Under the pieces are notes generated by a model. The model saw only the letters and a program-made list of their open reading frames with translations, was not told where the DNA came from and did not search any database. A stretch of DNA of 64,000 nt from Carallia brachiata (taxonomy: Eukaryota > Streptophyta > Magnoliopsida > Malpighiales > Rhizophoraceae). The translations under genes and the position numbers were made by a program. This document shows positions 62,231-64,000 of the stretch, piece after piece. Within the stretch, counting starts at the first letter, position 1, and each line of letters opens with the position of its first letter. The DNA lies in assembly GCA_021464245.1 (NCBI GenBank), contig JADCRB010000071.1, positions 1,364,001-1,428,000 on the forward strand, in the 5' to 3' direction.

Positions 62231-64000
62231 CATGCGAAGGGGATGAAACACAATCAGTATTCTCAATATATTAAGTGTATACCCGTGTATTTGGTGGGGA
62301 TATTTTATTATGACGACATGTCTGAGGACTTGATTCATTGTCCTGGTTACAGTTTCGTTGTACTACATAAGTATTGTCCTCTATGTTTAGGATTGGTGTT
62401 GTTCTGATCTTGTTCATGGGGTTATCAGCTTGTTAACGTTGCAATGTTACGAGTTACTGCAGTTCCCTGGGAAAAGTATTTTCGGTTTTTGTTTTGTTTT
62501 GTTTTTTTTTTTTCTTTTTAAAGTCATTATGAGCATCGTAGGGCACACTTGCGTATGTTGTCCCTGCTCTGGCTGTCAGCAGCAGTTGCAATTTGAGCTT
62601 AATAGGTTTTCTGCCTGACACATTAAATAAATAAAAGTTTGACATTTTCCCATTATTTGCATTTATCTGGACAAACTATTAGGATTACGATGCTTACACG
62701 ATTGCTCGAACAAAAACAAATACTGTTTTTGTAATATGGACCGGCTATCTTACAAGAATTCAAAAAACAAAAAAAAAGAATCTAAAATTCAGATATGATT
62801 CAACTCAAGTCGATTGTATTTTCTTTCCTGTCATGAAACTCTACTATATAATTATATGTTAAGTAATATTAAAGTAGCATTTAAGTTATAGACTAATATT
62901 TAATAAATTATTTTTTTTAATTCAATCATTCAATAATTTACGTTACTCCAATTTCACCGAGCATTTCTCTTTCTCAAATATCATGTAAAGAATGCGAAGA
63001 GTTTTGCATACAAATTGCAAAGAGCCAAAGACGGTGTGCTGCAACAACAATGACCCGTAGACCTCCTTTCATGTACAATGTACAAAAAGAGAAAAATAAA
63101 AAAGCACTTTGGCTGATCTCTTGGTCGGCTGATTGATTGAATTGTCTGCCTTGCTAGATAGTAGCTGTAAAATCTGCCCACAGGATTTCTCAGTCAGCAG
63201 GCAGTCATTCATCTAACATCGTAAAAAACGAAAAACTCGCCTTCCTTCCATGATGTTTCATTCTTGATTTGATTGACTCCCAAGTCAACCCCACCTCACC
63301 CTTTAATTCTATTGTATTTAGCGCCAAATCTCTCAATTTTTTAATTATTTTATTGGGTATTTTACTTTTAACTTCTTTTGGAGCAAATTTTACTGTTACT
63401 TTTCAATTTTCACCATTTCGCCTCCATTCGCATGGCACATACAGCGTTCCAGTTACTGCTTGCCAAATATTCACTGGGGAATCGTCTTCCACGTGGCACT
63501 AATAGAGTGGTTATTTATCTGTACCCCCTTGTCCTCGCACGCAGCGGAGAAATTGTCCCCATTATTCTTTTCAAAAAAAATTTAGTTCAATTGAACGTAA
63601 GTTATTAAATAATTAAATTAATAAAAAAATAAATAAATTATTAAATATTATGTTATTAAATAAAATTTTATTATTATTCATTGTTACGTAAATATAACCA
63701 CATAAGTGTACTATATTCGCTCTAAAGTCATTCATGCGCACCTACACGTATTGAGTTCTCCCGTTCTAAATGGGAAAAACGAACGAACGGATGAATCGCT
63801 AAAAGCCATTTGATTCCCCTATCTATGAATTTCCACCGTCGGATCGTATATTCCAACACAAACCGTCAGATGGAACAACGTGCAGAAATCCGACCATTGA
63901 ATAAAACACAGAGAAATTGAAATTCAAAATGGAGTTTAGAGAGAGGGAGGAGAGAAAGAAAAGGAAGTAAGAAATACATACCAAAGCCCAACCAGCCTCA
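62231..64000. other. Right-end intergenic
   Basis: No gene is supported. An E2F-type motif (TTTGGCGC on the minus strand, plus-strand GCGCCAAA at 63321-63328) lies in a CT-rich stretch. At the extreme right the minus strand reads GGCTTTG then GTATGTATTTC, a good splice donor, so 63982-64000 may be the end of an exon of a minus-strand gene continuing beyond the window. Confidence 0.35.

Noticed and set aside
1..64000. CRISPR array, tRNA or rRNA gene, bacterial-type operon
   Set aside because: None seen. The sequence is plant nuclear, and no spaced repeat array or tRNA-like fold was recognised by eye.

Overview
This window is nuclear DNA from a flowering plant, most likely a eudicot. The evidence is AT-rich intergenic sequence, genes with many GT-AG introns, plant-only gene families (a ROP GTPase, CDKF, a U-box/WD40 protein of the LIN type, an NPF transporter), an Ale/Retrofit-like Ty1-copia element and many small inverted-repeat elements. 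I cannot name the species from sequence alone.

Layout. (1) 1-10.2 kb: no recognised gene. It holds a diverged internal duplication, several exon-like open segments I cannot name, and a TATA box with a leader near 4.74-5.2 kb. (2) 10.2-15.0 kb: a complete Ty1-copia retrotransposon with identical 187-bp LTRs, non-canonical TA...TA ends, a 5-bp target duplication and an unbroken 1479-codon gag-pol frame. (3) 15.8-21.8 kb: an inverted-repeat element, then the U-box, armadillo-like and WD40 part of a LIN/CERBERUS-like E3 ligase gene whose 5' part is not seen. (4) 22.05-23.1 kb: a repeat insertion with a purine tract of about 320 bp. (5) 25.6-27.8 kb: a decayed NPF1-type transporter. (6) 32.0-33.5 kb: an intact type II peroxiredoxin (162 aa). 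(7) 40.6-42.9 kb: an intact type-II ROP GTPase (209 aa) with an altered C-terminal cysteine box. (8) 44.8-46.7 kb: an intact CDKF;1-type CDK-activating kinase (478 aa). (9) 49.2-54.3 kb, minus strand: a plastidic/Golgi-type sugar transporter, 13 coding exons. (10) 58.1-62.2 kb: a degraded relative of TAF15b-like RanBP2 zinc-finger genes. (11) 62.3-64 kb: nothing firm.

The genes are unrelated housekeeping and signalling genes in ordinary plant order, not an operon-like system. The most notable content is the apparently very young copia insertion, the TE-flanked and possibly damaged LIN-like gene, the ROP with an altered lipidation box, two pseudogenes, and a family of AT-rich elements with internal repeats of about 95 bp found at four places. 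Exon borders were worked out by hand from splice signals and phase. No database search was run, so family names rest on motif and domain recognition.
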